64,000 bases of DNA, taken from positions 1,212,637 to 1,276,636 of the forward strand of contig CP137683.1 of the NCBI GenBank assembly GCA_037976565.1, read 5' to 3'. Below the pieces are notes generated by a model. It worked only from the letters and a program-made list of their open reading frames with translations, was not told the origin of the DNA and ran no database searches. Each line of letters opens with the position of its first letter. Within the stretch, counting starts at the first letter, position 1. A program made the position numbers and the translations under genes. Source of the DNA: Mesocentrotus franciscanus. Taxonomy: Eukaryota; Echinodermata; Echinoidea; Camarodonta; Strongylocentrotidae. This document shows positions 24,799 through 35,451 of this stretch, in pieces.

Positions 24799-24885
24799 TT
24801 TAAGTACAGTATTTACAGCCTGTCTACATACATGTAGGTCTACACATGTACATGTAGGTCAGGCATATCAGTTTGAGTAAAATAA

Positions 24886-25338
24886 GACCCCGTTCTCACT
24901 CACTTTGAAAGTGGTCTTAGTTAGACCGCTCCAGAGGAACGGGTCTTGAGGAACGGTTTGCGAGGGTTCACACTCCGAACAGTTTTTTATGGCTCAAACC
25001 GCTCCACGAGTCAAAGTGGTCTTGTTGCTATGGCAGCTCAGGTCAGCGGGTAAATTTGTTGTTCGCTGAATACTAAGCGTATGTACCGTACTACATGTTT
25101 CGTGCAACGTCACTAGACCACTTCCGTTCAAAGTACGCCCGTTCACACTGCACGTTAGAGCGCTCCAAACCGCTCTTAATAAGACCCGTTCCTCAAGACC
25201 ACCTCCCGAGGTGGTCTTCTGGTGCGGTCCAGAAGTCCACTTCCTGGACCACTTTGACCGTTCTCACTCACCTAAGAACCGCTCCTGAGGAACGGGTCTT
25301 AGTTAGACCGCTCCAACGAAGTGAATGAGAACGGGGTC
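24886..25338 (+). mobile_element. Inverted-repeat element with GACCCCGTTCTCA ends, present only in copy C
   Basis: The ends 'GACCCCGTTCTCACTCACTT' and its near-exact reverse complement at 25319-25338 are followed by TAC, against TAA before the left end. Copies A, B and D read 'AAAATAAGTCAC' without the element. A 3-bp target duplication of TNA type and the absence of coding capacity fit a PIF/Harbinger-like MITE, though this is tentative. The 453-bp interior is more GC-rich than its surroundings and carries many subterminal words such as 'GACCGCTCC' and 'GGAACGGGTCTT' in both orientations. Confidence 0.75.
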
Positions 25339-26145
25339 TACGTCACTTTTTACAGTTTTTAGTTGCTCCAAGGAGCTCCTTGATTGCTCTGATATCACTA
25401 CTTTCAATAAAAATAACCTTCTACACAGGGACCCCCCACCAGAATTAATCTGCCCCTATATTTGTGTATTTACAAGGCATGTACTAGCATTTAACACCCA
25501 GAGAGGAAGATGTAAGGAGTTTAGCATGGACATGGGGTCATGAGGTTAAGCCTCTGGCCAAATACCAGTGCCCTCCACAAGGCCACTCCCCAGCCACTGT
25601 ATGGATACATAGACATCATTGAAAATACAGTATGCTTTCACTACAGTTAGCCTAAACTAACTCCACTAATGTATGAAAAGGGAAGTGTGGTTGTCATGAA
25701 TGACCTAAGAAACTTACAGGCCAAGTCCACCTCAACATCAAGTCTGGAAGTGCTTTATTTGCAGACTTCTGCCCATGTCTCTGAGAAATGAAAAAAGAAA
25801 ATAGAAAAAAGAAAAAAAGAGAGTAATATCACAATTTTTGGTCCGACTGAACACATTTTAAACATTAAACATTCATTATACTTTTATAGACCTGTACATG
25901 TAGTTTATTTTATAAGTTGAAACAGATGGGAACGTACATGTAGTCCGGCACTACAACACATTGACATTACTGCTTCAGCCAATTTGAAGTGCCCATACGT
26001 ATAGTAAATTAGCAATTACAAATTTTAGATTTTCATTACTTTCTTATATTTAGTCAGATTTAATTGAAACCTTCATCAGTTTGCTTCTCTGATTTTTCTG
26101 CTTTCATTTAGAGTAGTTTTCGATTTGGGTTGGATATCCCTTTAA

Positions 26146-26670
26146 AGGGACTTGGTTACATTGTTCAGATGAGAGAAAATGGTGCTAAGGTAGTGACTTC
26201 AATGCTAGATGTACAATCAAAGATAATCTGAAAGTTTGAGTGAAAACAGACCATTATTAATGATAAAAATTTGGAAAAACTGATCTGATCAATTCCTTAA
26301 TTCTCCCAACTATACTATTACAATTAAATTACATTTTAGGTGAATGTAATTCGTCATGATTAAAGCAATGAATTGGCTCTATATACCATTCCAGACAAAA
26401 AAAGATTTTGGAAAGCCTGTACATGTTATGTCTTATTTTCATGGAAAACCGGTTGGGAAAATTCAAAAATGGTTGGGAGAATTTACTGTTAGAGGGTGTA
26501 GCACAGTGACACCTTCAAAGAAAACCATAAATATCTTTGTGGTTTGAGAATTTTTCAGGATTTACTGCATGTTAGAGGGTTAGTACAGTAGAAGGAATAT
26601 AATTGTAACATTTCATACAAAAATTACGCAGTTTTTTCATCAACATTCAACAATGTTATACCGAGTCACT
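26146..26670 (+). mobile_element. TTAA-target MITE, family 4, in copy D
   Basis: Third copy with the same inverted ends, TTAA flanks and host position as in copies B and C. It has a small insertion near its right end ('TTATACC' for 'TTACC'). Confidence 0.85.
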
Positions 26671-27133
26671 TTAAGTATTTACAGCCTGTCTACATACATG
26701 TAGGTCTACACATGTACATGTAGGTCAGGCATATCAGTTTGAGTAAAATAAGTCACTTTTTACAGTTTTTAGTTGCTCCAAGGAGCTCCTTGATTGCTCT
26801 GATATCACTACTTTCAATGAAAATAACCTTCTACACAGGGACCCCCCACCTGAATTAATCTGCCCCTACATTTGTGTATTTACAAGGCATGTACTAGCAT
26901 TTAACACCCAGAGAGGAAGATATAAGGAGTTTAGCATGGGCATGGGGTCATGAGGTTAAGCCTCTGGCCAAATACCAGTGCCCTCCACAAGGCCACTCCC
27001 CAGCCACTGTATAGATACATGGACATCACTGAAAATACAGTATGCTTTCACTTCAGTGGAGCCTAAACTATATAACTCCACTAATGTATGAAAAGGGGAA
27101 GTGTGGTTGTCATGAATGACCCAAGGAACTTAC

Positions 27134-28168
27134 AGGCCAAGTCCACCTCAACATCAAGTTGATTTGAATTATAAGTAAAATCAAACAAGCATAACACTAA
27201 CAATTTCATCAAATTGATCAAAATATGATGTAAAATAAGAAAGTTATGGCATTTTAAAGTTATACATGTACATACATGTAGTTTCACAAAACAGTGATTT
27301 ATATATATGCATAACATGGTCGGTATGCACAAGCGTGAGCCTATGGGTGCGTTTATCGTGTATTGCCACTAGATATGTACATATCGAACCGCACTATCGA
27401 ACCCCACTATACGAACGTGATTTTCGGGATGTCGCGTTTATTCTCTCTTCATGATTCAAAATAAAGGCCTTATCTCTGCACAGCTGCTTTGCGCCGTTTG
27501 ACCCGTGAAGCAGATTAGCCTGGGAAGGTCCATAGAGCTGTATATGGGAAGGTCCGATTTGTATGTGGGGTTCAAAACAGCTTTGCGTTTATCGTGTCTC
27601 AGAAACGTGATTCTGGCTGTATGTCACATTCAAAACGCACTTTTTTCGGCGTTACAATATGCCCATATCTAAAAATGGAAATTTGAAAAAGGCTTTGCGT
27701 TTATCGCCTTAAAAATTTGCCTGAAAGACGTTTGAAAACGCTGATTCTAGGCAAAAATTTGTGTCGATAAATGCAACCTATGATGTCACACACCCACTAC
27801 AAAATGACAAATATTCAAATTTTTGGCTCCAATAATGTAAACATAGTTTTTCTCCTAATGGAACATGTAAAATCATCATGATTGTAACTTATTGTGATTC
27901 AATTGAGAACTTATTTATAAAAATTGAAATATTTGAAATTTCATATGATAACATACATATACAGTACATGTATATAGAATAGTGGGTATATGACATCATC
28001 GGCTCCCTCATTTGCAAACCGACCACGTTATGCATAAAACTGTAAAACTTAAAAATGCTGTAGCTTTCTTATTTTATATGTTATTTTGATGAAATTTTCA
28101 GTGTTATGCTTGTTTGATTTTTCTATAGATCTATTCAAATTAGCTTGATGTTAGGGTGCACTTGGCCT
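27134..28168 (+). mobile_element. TTAA-target element, family 5 (AGGCCAAGT ends), with nested insert
   Basis: The left end 'AGGCCAAGTCCACCTCAACA' is matched inverted at 28143-28168. Pairing continues through 'AATCAAACAAGCATAACACT' and 'TAAAATAAGAAAG' for about 150 bp. The right flank is TTAA; the left flank is TTAC, consistent with one substitution. Truncated pieces of the left end sit at every junction of the tandem duplication to the left. A second element (27346-27778) is nested inside. Confidence 0.75.
27346..27778 (+). mobile_element. Nested element with GGTGCGTTTATCG ends and TATG target duplication
   Basis: The termini 'GGTGCGTTTATCG' and 'CGATAAATGCAACC' are inverted repeats, flanked by TATG at 27342-27345 and 27779-27782. 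The word 'GCGTTTATCG' recurs internally near 27590 and 27700. Superfamily not identified; a 4-bp target duplication is unusual for hAT or TTAA elements. Confidence 0.55.
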
Positions 28169-28539
28169 TTAAGATAGGTCTATAAAAAAGAGCCATACTT
28201 AAAGTAAAGTTCTGTGCTCATTTTCCATTCCAGCTTCAATTCTTTTTCTTATTCATGATTATTATATGTACATGTACAGTGTACATGTACATGAATTCTT
28301 CACTACACACTATTTGATTAGCAATGCAATAGATGCTGTTATGACTACCCGTGGTGTGTCATTCATCTTAAATATTTGATCCCATTTCTTGATGGTATCA
28401 GAATTCTTAAAGCCCAATTCCAGTTATGGTAAGCCCCCAAAACGCATTTTGTTGAGTTCCTTGTTTTCAGCATGTCAGTAGCGTGAAAAAGCTAAACCAA
28501 GATACTGTGAATTTTTTCCTCCTTAAGTTTAATATTTAA

Positions 28540-29064
28540 AGGTACTATATCCCATTTGCAGGCCAAAAATGAAAAGGTTAAATTCCAACGGCATTTGAAA
28601 GACAATACTAATTTAGAACTTCCCTAAAAAAGGGGCTTGAAAATGTCTTTAAGTGGGAAAATAACGACTATTAGTTGTCGAATCGACTTAGGAGCTATAG
28701 AGCCAGTAAGTAATAGTCTGATTGTTCAGACCATTGTACCGAATGGTCGTACGTTTTATGCTGCGCAAAGATTCAATCAGTTTAATTTTGGCCATTACAA
28801 GAAGTGGGTTATTGATGTAGACAAATGCTCATGTACCCTTTACAGCTCATTTTATGTATGTTATTACCAAAGAAGAAAAAGGCCAGTCAGTCACTCAATA
28901 GTGTCTGACAGTGAAGTCTAGCAAGTAAACAGGTTTCCTTGCATAATTTGAATATTAGGACACTGCTAAGTTTAAATTTCACAGATAGGACATACATGAC
29001 ATATTCATAATTCCTGCAAAGTTCTACAGAATTTGATGTTGGCTGCAAAAGGGACATAGTATCT
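28540..29064 (+). mobile_element. TTAA-target MITE, family 3, copy 2
   Basis: Nearly identical to 20042-20558, with the same inverted ends ('AGGTACTATATCCC' on the left) and TTAA flanks at 28536-28539 and 29065-29068. It carries an extra eight bases ('TGTCTTTA') relative to copy 1. Confidence 0.85.
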
Positions 29065-29088
29065 TTAAAAATGAGAGGCAAATATAGG

Positions 29089-29205
29089 TGATTCCTTGTC
29101 CTAAACCAATTTATCCATGTTGTATATCGTCGATTCAACATGGCGAGAAAAGTTCGCATGTGCGGTAGCGGCGCAGCACAGCAAATATGAATATTCATGC
29201 TGAAC
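29089..29205 (+). repeat. Left arm of an inverted repeat bracketing the LINE
   Basis: This roughly 115-bp block contains 'GTATATCGTCGATT', 'ATGGCGAGA' and 'GGTAGCGGCGCAGC'. It returns inverted at about 33900-34015 with an estimated 80 percent match. The LINE at 29450-33797 lies between the two arms. Confidence 0.6.
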
Positions 29206-30179
29206 GTGCGCTTGAACGGCAGCCGTCAGTCCTCACCGCTCCCGATTTCCGTGGTTTTTACCAGAATTTTTGTTTGACCCAGGTGATTCGAAATGTGTGT
29301 CAAACTGACTGGGATATGTTTGTGCTCTTACTAGAGAACTTTTAAGGAATATTTTTCTGGAGAAACACATTTACTGGCAAATTGTGTTTTTTAGTCATTG
29401 TGCGACAACTGTACATTACGCCATTTTAACCCGTACTTTTCATGCTGAATGACTATAAATCTGAATAGAACCATTCTTCTGGACAAAGAAGGGGAGACTG
29501 GGGTCAAAGAGTTTGGACATAGTACAATGACCATCGAGCTCCGACAATGGCTATGTTCAGAGTATGTGCAAGTCTACTCGTATGCGTTGTGTATGTTTCT
29601 CTATGGATTAATGCTGATGGACAAAATGGCCTCCTTCACAATATTGAACCGAAACTCGGCAAGTATTTCCTCCGCAGAGGCTTCTTAAAAGCACCGATAC
29701 GATATTACCCTCATGTGCCACTTTTTCTCTCTCACTCATATGCTGTGGAGATGTCAAATTAAACCCGGGGCGTGAAAACGTGCGTACATATGGTTCCGAC
29801 AGTCGCCATGTGTACCATACCCTCATTCAGCATTACTGTAGTTCGGAACAACTTACTACCATTGGATTATCATCGAATGTAAATGTGACCCTTTCACTTC
29901 CTGTATTTGACAATATAAAGCTACATGTACTTGGCATTCAAAGACGCGAACCCCATAGGCCTACCCATCGTGGATGTCGAACTGGTAAGCGCAAACAAAA
30001 ACATTACCGCAATACCATCCCCACGATCATCAACCAGGATGAGAGAAGACCCCTTATACCAACCCGGAGTCAAACGCCAAAACCTTATCAAAATCCGAAC
30101 TGTTCCAACCAGGAAACACAATATTCCACATCTCCCCACCGTGTTTCTATGCAATCCCGCTCAGCGAATTATAAGTTTG

Positions 30180-30770
30180 ACGAACTATGTACAGTTAATG
30201 TTATCCTAGAAAATGATGCTGATATTTGTGGAATTACCGAGACGTGGTATAAGCATGACCTACCGGCTCAACTGGTTTCCATACCAGGATATGCGCTGGT
30301 AACTAAATCGAGAGTCAATCGCATTGGTGGTGGCATAGCCCTGTATGCGAAACATGATATTTACCCGCCCAACCCAGCAATGTTTCCGTTCCCGATGACC
30401 TCGAAGTTACATGGATACAAGTTCGATCAACTAGTCTTCCGCGATCTATCTCGTGCTTATTCTGCGCCGTGATATATTATCCGCACCCTGATAACGCAGT
30501 CGCAGAATGGTTGATGGTCTGATGGACCACATTCAATCAACCCTGGGCCTTCTCACTACAAGTCACCCAAATGCAGGATTTATCGTTATGGGTGATTTTA
30601 ATCAAGTCAACGTTACCCCTCTTCTGTATGACCAGCGGTGCAAACAAATCGTGCACCAGCTAACAAGGGGCACACGCACACTGCACAAAATCATTTCTAA
30701 CATTAGTCAGTTTTATGACAACGTTAACATTTTGTCACTGATTTGACAATCTGACCATGCAACATTACTC
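30180..30770 (+). pseudogene. LINE endonuclease domain (broken)
   Basis: Recognisable exonuclease-endonuclease-phosphatase motifs appear in order: 'DICGITETW' (about 30221-30247), 'RIGGGIALY' (about 30321-30347), 'VMGDFNQVN' (about 30586-30612) and 'SDHATLLW' (about 30750-30773). These correspond to the metal-binding and catalytic segments of LINE target-nicking endonucleases. A frame change lies between 30472 and 30507, and an in-frame TGA at 30744-30746 sits just before the SDH motif. Confidence 0.8.
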
Positions 30771-31310
30771 TGGCAGCCGAAACATTACAGAGCAATGCCA
30801 AATTTGACAAAAACACGCACGAACCGTCTGGTGCCTGCCAGTGCAATCTGTTCTTTATGTAGATGGGCGAGCCCACGTGATTGGAGAGAAGTTATTGAGC
30901 CACATGACGTCAATGCGCAGTGTCAAGCCTTCTATAAAACCCTCTATGCTGCCATCAACGTCCACTTCCCAACTCGTAAAATGAAATTACACCAAACAGA
31001 TAAACCATTGATAACTGGTAAAATAAAATATCTAATTCACAAACGGCAGCGTATATATGACCAACATAATAATAATGCTGATTGGAAACGTCTACGTAAT
31101 AAAATCAAACAAATGATTAACAAGGCATCATCAGAATATAACCCAAGGCGTGTACAGCGAGTCAGCGACTGAAAAGACCAACCCTGCCGCCTGGTACCGG
31201 AGATTCGCGTGATGACAGGTAGAAAGCGGGACCAGCGTCCCATTGCCATTACCTTGGTTAGATTCAGAGGACAAGGAGATTGCAATTAATGAGCACTTCA
31301 TTTCAATTTC

Positions 31311-32450
31311 ATGAGACTTAGACCCACTAAACGCTTCCAGCCTACCTGCCTTTTGCCATCGCCCAAACCAAGTCCAACAGTCCACCCTTGGGAGGTACAG
31401 AAGGCACTGGCCAAAGTTAAGCGAAATACAGCGTGTGGCCGGATCGCATTCCCTCTCGTATCATACGAGAATTCTAGTTATGAACTTGCTACTCCCCTCA
31501 CTTACGTGATCAACTCATCTTTTCAACAAGACGTAGTTCCTGCTGAATGGAAAAGAGCAATTGTAGTACTCATCCCCAAGTCGGACCCACCATCCAAAGA
31601 GAAGCTCCGCCCTGTATCACTCACAGATCATTTTGCCAAAATTACAGAAGGTTTCCTCGCAAAATGGGTAATTAACGACATAGAACCCAATTTGGATCAG
31701 ATGCAGTTTGGAAACCAAAAAAACATGTCAACGTCACACTGTATTATTAACATTCTACACAAAGTATTTGTTAATTCAGACAAACCAAAATCCTCATCAA
31801 CAATAGTTGACAGACTTTTCTAAAGCCTTCGACCGAATCGACCATACTATCGCCATAACAAAACTCATCAGCTTAGGAGTTCGCCCCTGCATTGTGCCAT
31901 GGATCATGAGTTTCTTGCAATCCCGTCAACAATGTACCCGTTACAGATCGGTTTTATCTGAATGGTCAATGTTGCAGGCTGGAGTACCACAGGGAACTCG
32001 CTTAGGGCCCATTGTCTTTCTAGCCATGATTAATGACGCAGCGCCACCGACCGGCATCAACGCCTACAGATACGTCGACGACATGACGCTCGTTGAATGT
32101 CGTACTCGAGATGAACCATCCAGCATACAGAGTGCCGTCACAGACCTCGCCACATGGTCAGAGGCCAACCACATGAAACTGGACGCCACCAAATGTTTTG
32201 CAATGGAAGTCAATTTCACACGAAATCCTACCATCCCACCGCAATTTGCATCGATGGCCAAGAATTACAATCTGTCAATATTATAAAGCTTCTCGGCATT
32301 CTGATCCAAAGTGACCTGAAATGGGAATCAAATGTTACCAATATCCTCAAAAGAGCAAACGGAAAACTCTATCCCATTAACGATTTGTTAACCATGGAAC
32401 ACCGGTTTGGAATAGCGGCATCACCAAGAAACAATGCGAAAGCTTAGAAA
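31311..32450 (+). pseudogene. LINE reverse transcriptase domain (broken)
   Basis: Fingers and palm motifs are readable: 'EWKRAIVVLIPK', then 'TDFSKAFDRIDHT' (motif A, about 31808-31846), 'AGVPQGTRLGPIVFL' (motif B), 'YRYVDDMTLVE' (motif C with the two catalytic aspartates) and 'KLLGILIQSDLKWE'. A frameshift near 31810-31820 separates the first half from motif A, and another near 32280 precedes the thumb. The catalytic residues are still present, so decay is fairly recent or mostly by indel. Confidence 0.85.
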
Positions 32451-33807
32451 AAATCCAAAAGCGAGCCCTCCGCATCATCATTGGTGCTCGGTATACAACT
32501 TACCAGAACGCTCTTACCTGCTTTGATATATGCAATCACTTGAGCAACGGAGACTTTCGCTGTGCACATCTTTCATTGGAAACTGTATTTCCAGTAACCA
32601 GTTAAAAAACGTCTTACCACAGATTACTAAAAAAAAAAGAGTTCTTAGACATACTATGAAACTACCTGAACTACGTGTACGTTGCCGATCAAACAGAGTG
32701 AAAAATAGCCCCATACCATCACTTATACGTACCCACAATTCTAGTTTTAATATTACCAATATCATAGTTATGATGTACAGTGTAAACCCTATAAGTGCAA
32801 TACTTGAATGCAAACTATGGTTTCAATTTAAAATGATACACACAATGTAATGAAATCAAGTTTTTATGTGGATTATTTTATACATTTATATTTTTATATA
32901 CACACCTGTATATACTTTTTAAATATTTATACTGGGGTCTAATCTTTGTATTATAAAAGAAACACTACATCTTTTGTATCGAAGTTAAAAATCTTTGACC
33001 ATTTATTTTTAATTGTTTAAATGACTGAAATTATCTTCCATGGCCAATGTCACAGTTGTCTCCTCTTCCTCTTCCTCTACCACTTCTACTTTTCCACCTC
33101 CTTCTTCATCTTGCCCTTCTCCTTCTCATTCGTGTTTTAACAAGCCACTTTTCCCTCTTTCTTCTTCTTCTATAATATCACTTCTTCTAATAATTCCCCT
33201 TTTTATAATCTGGATAAACCAGTATAACCTTTTACTTTGAGTAGCTTTTACCAAGAGTATATTGTTCATTCATACAATTTGCCATATACAAGTATTTTTT
33301 TCTACATTACTTCGCCTCTATCATTTGTACTTTGTATAATGTGTAATGGTTGGATATTGATACCTTATGATATTGTTACTATTCGCACTACCCTCCGTCT
33401 ATCCTCCTACTATCCCTACTTGAATCTTCTTCTTTTTCCTCCTTCTCTTCTACTTTTTCCTCTTCTTTTTCCTCTTCATCTTCTTCTCAATCTTACCATC
33501 TTCTTTTCTTTTCTTTCTTTACTCTACACCATTATCATGTTCTACTCCACTTTTCTTTATCTCCTTTTTATATATTATGAGTTAGGGACATCAAATAAGA
33601 AATTAGAATTTTATAGTTAAATATTATTTTACACAATTTACTCATTCACGTTCAGTTCATTAATTTTGATGTCATTTGCTATGAATGTTTTTATATATTG
33701 TATTTTACATTTGTAAAACATTGCCCAATTCGGCCGTTTAGGCGCGATGAATTGTTATTCTTTTACTCAATAAAACCATTATCAATTCAATTCAATGCTA
33801 TAGAGCG

Positions 33808-33906
33808 CCGTTCGCTCGAAATTGCTGAATAAGTATGACTCAAAGAAAAGAGTGGTGAAAGTTAACCTCAACCTCGTGCATATTCGGCAATTTCGAGCGA
33901 ACAGCT
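33808..33906 (+). repeat. Short hairpin after the LINE tail
   Basis: 'CGTTCGCTCGAAATTGCTGA' is mirrored by 'GGCAATTTCGAGCGAAC' about 75 bases later. It lies between the LINE tail and the right arm at 33900-34015 and probably belongs to the element that the LINE interrupted. Confidence 0.6.
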
Positions 33907-34015
33907 CGATACGTGAATAGTCATATTTGCTGCGCCGCTACCGAGCATGTGTACTTTCTCTTCGCCATTTTAATCAACGATATACAGCATGGGATGAATT
34001 GGGTTAGGACGAGGA
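33900..34015 (-). repeat. Right arm of the inverted repeat bracketing the LINE
   Basis: Reverse complement of 29089-29205 (see that entry). The simplest reading is one long-TIR element split by the LINE insertion. Two independent opposite-orientation copies are also possible. Confidence 0.6.
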
Positions 34016-34231
34016 ATCACCCTTTTTCCTATCGAAGACATCTTCAAATTATAATTTCAAGTGGTTGTCCAGATGCCCAGGAGTCGAAAAACATTGTAAA
34101 TTTTAAGTCAAAATTGTAATTACTACTTCTTTACATTTCGAAAAAATGTGCCCCAACCCACTGTTTGAATCGTTTTCCTATGCAGGCTCTGGAGCTCTGA
34201 GGCCTTTGGCTGCGGAGCTCCCTGGAGTTAG

Positions 34232-34790
34232 GGAAGAAATAGACTGAAAATTTCTCTCTCTTTCGTTCGTTAGCCTTTTTTTGAGTAGGGTCGGCTCCTC
34301 GGGCATTGTGGCGTGCGCCTGTAATCCAGCTAACAATGGAAGTTACAAACTGATTCAGCTGAGGACGCAGGTTCGAAACTGAGTCACGTCTTTCGGATGG
34401 TGACGTTAAAGTCGGTCCCCAGACGTTAACAATCATATCTCATTGATACAGGTCTGTAAAAACCCAATTACACACACACACACTCCTCTCTTTAGAGACA
34501 GAAGCCGGCCATAGGGTCTCCTGAGTCCTGACAGAAGTTGGTGGGACGAAGTCACGAAAGTCCCACCAAAAGTGCCACCCAACTTTGGACTAAAATGTCA
34601 TTTCAGCGGATTCATATCCGATGCATTTATAGTTGAAAATTAGGCCTAGGCTTATATACATCAGTTCCCTCTGAGAGACCCTATGGCTGGCTTCTGTCTC
34701 TAAAGAGAGGAGCCGACTCTACCCAAATAAGAGGCTAACGAACGAAAGAGACAGAAATTTTCGGTCTAGGGGAGAAGGATCTGTGAACTA
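34232..34790 (+). mobile_element. Foldback element with arms of about 110 bp, split by a SINE
   Basis: The left arm ('TTTCGTTCGTTAGCCT', 'GGTCGGCTCCTC', 'TCTTTAGAGACAGAAGCC', 'GGCCATAGGGTCTC') returns inverted at about 34670-34785 with over 85 percent similarity by eye. The left arm is interrupted by a 182-bp SINE; the right arm is intact and shows the original sequence. No coding capacity. Confidence 0.8.
34301..34482 (+). mobile_element. SINE with a 7SL/Alu-like head
   Basis: It starts 'GGGCATTGTGGCGTGCGCC' and continues 'TGTAATCCAGCTA'. This differs by only a few bases from the 5' region of 7SL RNA and Alu. A B-box-like 'CAGGTTCGAAACTG' follows about 55 bases later. The 3' part ('CTTTCGGATGGTGACGTTAA') resembles a common invertebrate SINE body, and it ends in (AC)n. 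The target duplication is CTCCTC (34295-34300 and 34483-34488). The opposite arm of the host element reads 'CGGCTCCTCTCTTTAG' uninterrupted, proving insertion. The 7SL link is by eye only; a tRNA-derived head is the alternative. Confidence 0.7.
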
Positions 34791-34910
34791 CTCAACTAGT
34801 AAAACTAAAGTAGTAATCCCATTCTCTCTTACTTTTTTAGGCCTCGTAAGGCTAGTATTACTCTAATTAAGATTCATATTTGATTTTTCACCTCCAATGT
34901 AAAGCCTTAC

Positions 34911-35447
34911 AGGTATATCCCATTTGCAGGGCAAAAAATTAAAAGGTTAAATTCCAACGGCATTTGAAAGACAATACTAATTTAGAACTTCCCTAAAAAA
35001 AGGGGGGGCTTGAAAATGTCTTTAAGTGGAAAAATAGCAACTATTAGTTGTCGAATCGACTTAGGAGCTATATTAGAGCCAGTAAGTAATAGTCTGATTT
35101 TTCAGACCATTGTACCGAATGGTCGTACCTTTTATGCTCCGCAAAGATTCATTCAGTTTAATTTTGGCCATTATAAGAAGTGGGTTATTGATGTAGACAA
35201 ATGCTCATGTACCCTTTACAGCTCATTTTATGTATGTTATTACCAAAGATGAGAAAAAAGCCAGTCAGTCACTCAATAGTGTCTGACAGTGAAATCTAGC
35301 AAGTAAACGGGTTTCCTTGCATAATTTGAATATTAGGACACTGCTAACGTTTAAATTTCACAGATAGGATATACTGTACATGACATATTCATAATTCCTG
35401 CAAAGTTCTACATAATTTGATGTTGGCTGCAAAGGGACATAGTATCT
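34911..35447 (+). mobile_element. TTAA-target MITE, family 3, copy 3
   Basis: Same element as at 20042 and 28540. The left end is eroded ('AGGTATATCCC', flank TTAC) and the right end is intact. Its right TTAA (35448-35451) is also the left flank of the family-1 element that follows, so the two are exactly abutted. Confidence 0.8.
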
Positions 35448-35451
35448 TTAA

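Larger units (their letters stand above)
21407..27159 (+). repeat. Four-copy tandem segmental duplication
   Basis: Head-to-tail copies run 21407-22475 (A), 22476-23881 (B), 23882-25743 (C) and 25744-27159 (D). Each starts 'CTGGAAGTGCTTTA' and ends 'CCTCAACATCAAGT'. Size differences come from insertions. A has a SINE but no family-4 MITE; B, C and D have the MITE; C also carries a 453-bp inverted-repeat element. The unit junction contains the first 28 bases or so of the family-5 element whose full copy begins at 27134 in copy D. Short open frames are shared by all copies but carry no recognisable domain. Confidence 0.9.
29450..33797 (+). pseudogene. Decayed CR1-superfamily LINE (endonuclease plus reverse transcriptase)
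   Basis: Successive open pieces give an apurinic-type endonuclease (about 30180-30770), a linker (30795-31172), a reverse transcriptase (31311-32450) and a C-terminal region to about 32830. They are broken by several frameshifts and stops (for example near 30472, 30500, 30745, 31172 and 31815), so it cannot be autonomous now. The 3' part contains a long CT-rich stretch (33040-33560) and ends in an inverted 'CGGCCGTTTAGGCGCG'-like stem. A tail of 'TCAAT' repeats follows (to 33797), as is typical of CR1-like 3' ends. The 5' limit is not resolved. Confidence 0.85.

Noticed and set aside
33040..33620. Ser/Pro/Leu-rich open frames at the LINE 3' end
   Set aside because: Products of a CT-rich untranslated stretch between the reverse transcriptase and the LINE tail.
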